Made by a program: the position numbers and the translations under genes. Source: Aquimarina amphilecti (GTDB taxonomy: Bacteria > Bacteroidota > Bacteroidia > Flavobacteriales > Flavobacteriaceae). From it: a stretch of DNA of 64,000 bases. Positions 63,214 to 64,000 of the stretch are shown here, piece by piece; position 1 is the stretch's first letter; each line of letters begins with the position of its first letter. Under the pieces are notes generated by a model. That model had not been told where the DNA came from. It was given only the letters and a program-made list of their open reading frames with translations, and ran no database searches. The stretch lies in NCBI RefSeq assembly GCF_900109375.1, contig NZ_FOAB01000009.1:62001-126000 (forward strand), given 5' to 3'.

Positions 63214-63453
63214 TTATTTATTATGTGATCCATCGCAGTATGGAGGGTTACTCGTTAACTTACACGTGCATAAATATGCTTCTTTGCTTTCTTCTGTACT
63301 GAAAATTAATGGATTACTTGCCTTTTCTTTTTTGTGATTCCCATTGCAGAACGGTTGGTTTATACTATGACCACAAGTACACCAAGCATAATTTTTATTA
63401 GCTTCTAACTCACAAGCTATTGGCGCATTGCCTCCTCTTATGTTATTCTCCAT
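63214..63453 (-). CDS. Double CDGSH iron-sulfur protein
   Basis: A 79-residue protein with two CDGSH motifs. The first is C25-x-C27-x8-C36-x3-H40, ending F-C-N-G-N-H, with Asn in place of the usual Asp. The second is C62-x-C64-x8-C73-x3-H77, ending Y-C-D-G-S-H. Each should bind a [2Fe-2S] cluster with three Cys and one His. These small proteins are electron-transfer or redox-sensing; the partner is unknown. No signal peptide is seen. Confidence 0.92.
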   Translation of the reverse strand: MENNIRGGNAPIACELEANKNYAWCTCGHSINQPFCNGNHKKEKASNPLIFSTEESKEAYLCTCKLTSNPPYCDGSHNK

Positions 63454-63626
63454 AATCTTAATTATTTTGATACTAAAATTATTAATTCCTAAGTTAAGAT
63501 TGACTTTAAATTAAGAATATCTAAATAATCTTCTTTTAGTACTGTTTTAGGAGTATCATCAGATTATTTAAATTACTTTTATGGGAAATAAAGTTCTTTA
63601 CATAAAATTTTATATCAACCAATATA
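63454..63626. other. Intergenic region before the cobalamin riboswitch
   Basis: No gene is visible. It must contain the CDGSH gene promoter on the minus strand and the metE leader promoter on the plus strand, but I see no convincing -7 element for either. Confidence 0.4.
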
Positions 63627-63787
63627 GGTTTTACTTAATTGTAAATTAATAGGGAATCGTGTGAGAATCACGAGCTGTCGCGCAACTGTAAGTAACCATA
63701 TAGTTTTTATCAATTTATATCCACTGTTTTTATTATTGTAAAATGGGAAGGATGATAAAAATGTTATAAGTCAGGAGACCTGCCTAT
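63627..63787 (+). ncRNA. Cobalamin riboswitch
   Basis: The conserved core reads AGGGAATCGTGTGAGAATCA (63651-63670), followed at once by CGAGCTGTCGCGCAACTGTA (63671-63690), ending in the B12 box AAGTCAGGAGACCTGCC at about 63768-63784. This is the adenosylcobalamin riboswitch pattern. It precedes the start of metE, the B12-independent methionine synthase, so B12 is expected to switch metE off. A 184-base linker separates the aptamer from the ATG. Confidence 0.9.
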
Positions 63788-63971
63788 CATTGAATTGACT
63801 TTGCTTTCGCGAATTGAAGTTTTGGTTAAGTTTGATGCATTCTGAGAAGGTTTTTGGCTTTTTTGGTAACATAATGATGCATTATTTTAATTCTTCTTCA
63901 TTTCTATTAGCACACTGATTTATTCAAAAGAGCTTTAAAAATTAATATTAATCTTTTAAAGTTTAAAAGTT

Positions 63972-64000
63972 ATGCTTACACACAATCTAGGCTATCCGCG
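63972..64000 (+). CDS. metE: Start of B12-independent methionine synthase (partial)
   Basis: Only nine codons are inside the window: M-L-T-H-N-L-G-Y-P. This N-terminus matches MetE (H-N-L-G-Y-P-R). Together with the cobalamin riboswitch upstream, the identification is strong although the gene is cut off. MetE transfers the methyl group from methyltetrahydrofolate-polyglutamate to homocysteine without B12. Confidence 0.85.

Overview
The window is a stretch of bacterial chromosome from a member of the Bacteroidota, most likely a (marine) Flavobacteriaceae. The DNA is AT-rich. Marker genes of that group include a PorD-type (DUF4835) protein beside coaBC, an Rpb6/omega-like RNA polymerase subunit, proteins with type IX secretion (T9SS) C-terminal sorting domains, DUF6913 and DUF6503 proteins, and promoters with the Bacteroidota -7 element TAnnTTTG. 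I see no phage, transposase, CRISPR array, rRNA or tRNA. The region reads as ordinary chromosome with a more variable right half.

Layout. 1-2.3 kb: three tandem divergent YhhN-like membrane proteins. 2.4-9.9 kb: DUF6913-dapA-KirBac channel, then bamD-rpoZ-coaBC-porD and recN. 9.9-15.8 kb: fabI, a glycosyltransferase-YbbR-coaE run and an OmpR-type two-component pair. 15.8-23.7 kb, minus strand: miaA coupled to a voltage-gated K+ channel, an exonuclease/GIY-YIG fusion, yggS, DUF1015, an M23 lipoprotein, a 3-hydroxyacyl-CoA dehydrogenase and a Gfo/Idh/MocA oxidoreductase. 23.8-25.6 kb: pcm, a GldL-like membrane protein and smpB. 25.6-34.4 kb: mostly secreted proteins (GH5 glycanase, endonuclease I, phytase-like esterase, histidine phosphatase) plus a TetR/thioesterase unit with two matching palindromic operators.

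34.5-43.4 kb: clpB, a bacilliredoxin, a small globin operon with an upstream Crp/Fnr-like dyad and a Crp/Fnr regulator, fahA and glyA. 43.6-54.5 kb: a 1082-residue BNR/VPS10-like secreted protein, a membrane LytTR regulator and a five-gene minus-strand operon (GNAT, serine hydrolase, NTF2-like, accessory LspA, AhpD-like). 54.5-64 kb: a beta-helix lipoprotein, lpdA, a LytSR-type pair, a TolQ-like/TlpA-like pair, a second class C serine hydrolase, a double CDGSH protein, and a cobalamin riboswitch leading into the start of metE, which is cut by the window end.

Most genes are conserved housekeeping or envelope functions. The most informative non-coding signals are the TetR operators, the Crp/Fnr-like dyad placed at about -40 to -45 of a predicted globin-operon promoter, the B12 riboswitch before metE, and a set of TAnnTTTG promoters with very short leaders. 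I did not find a clearly new multigene system. The best candidates for unfamiliar biology are the YhhN-like triplet, the Kv channel with a zinc ribbon, the WPFGN-repeat membrane protein, the accessory LspA operon and the TolQ-like/TlpA-like pair.
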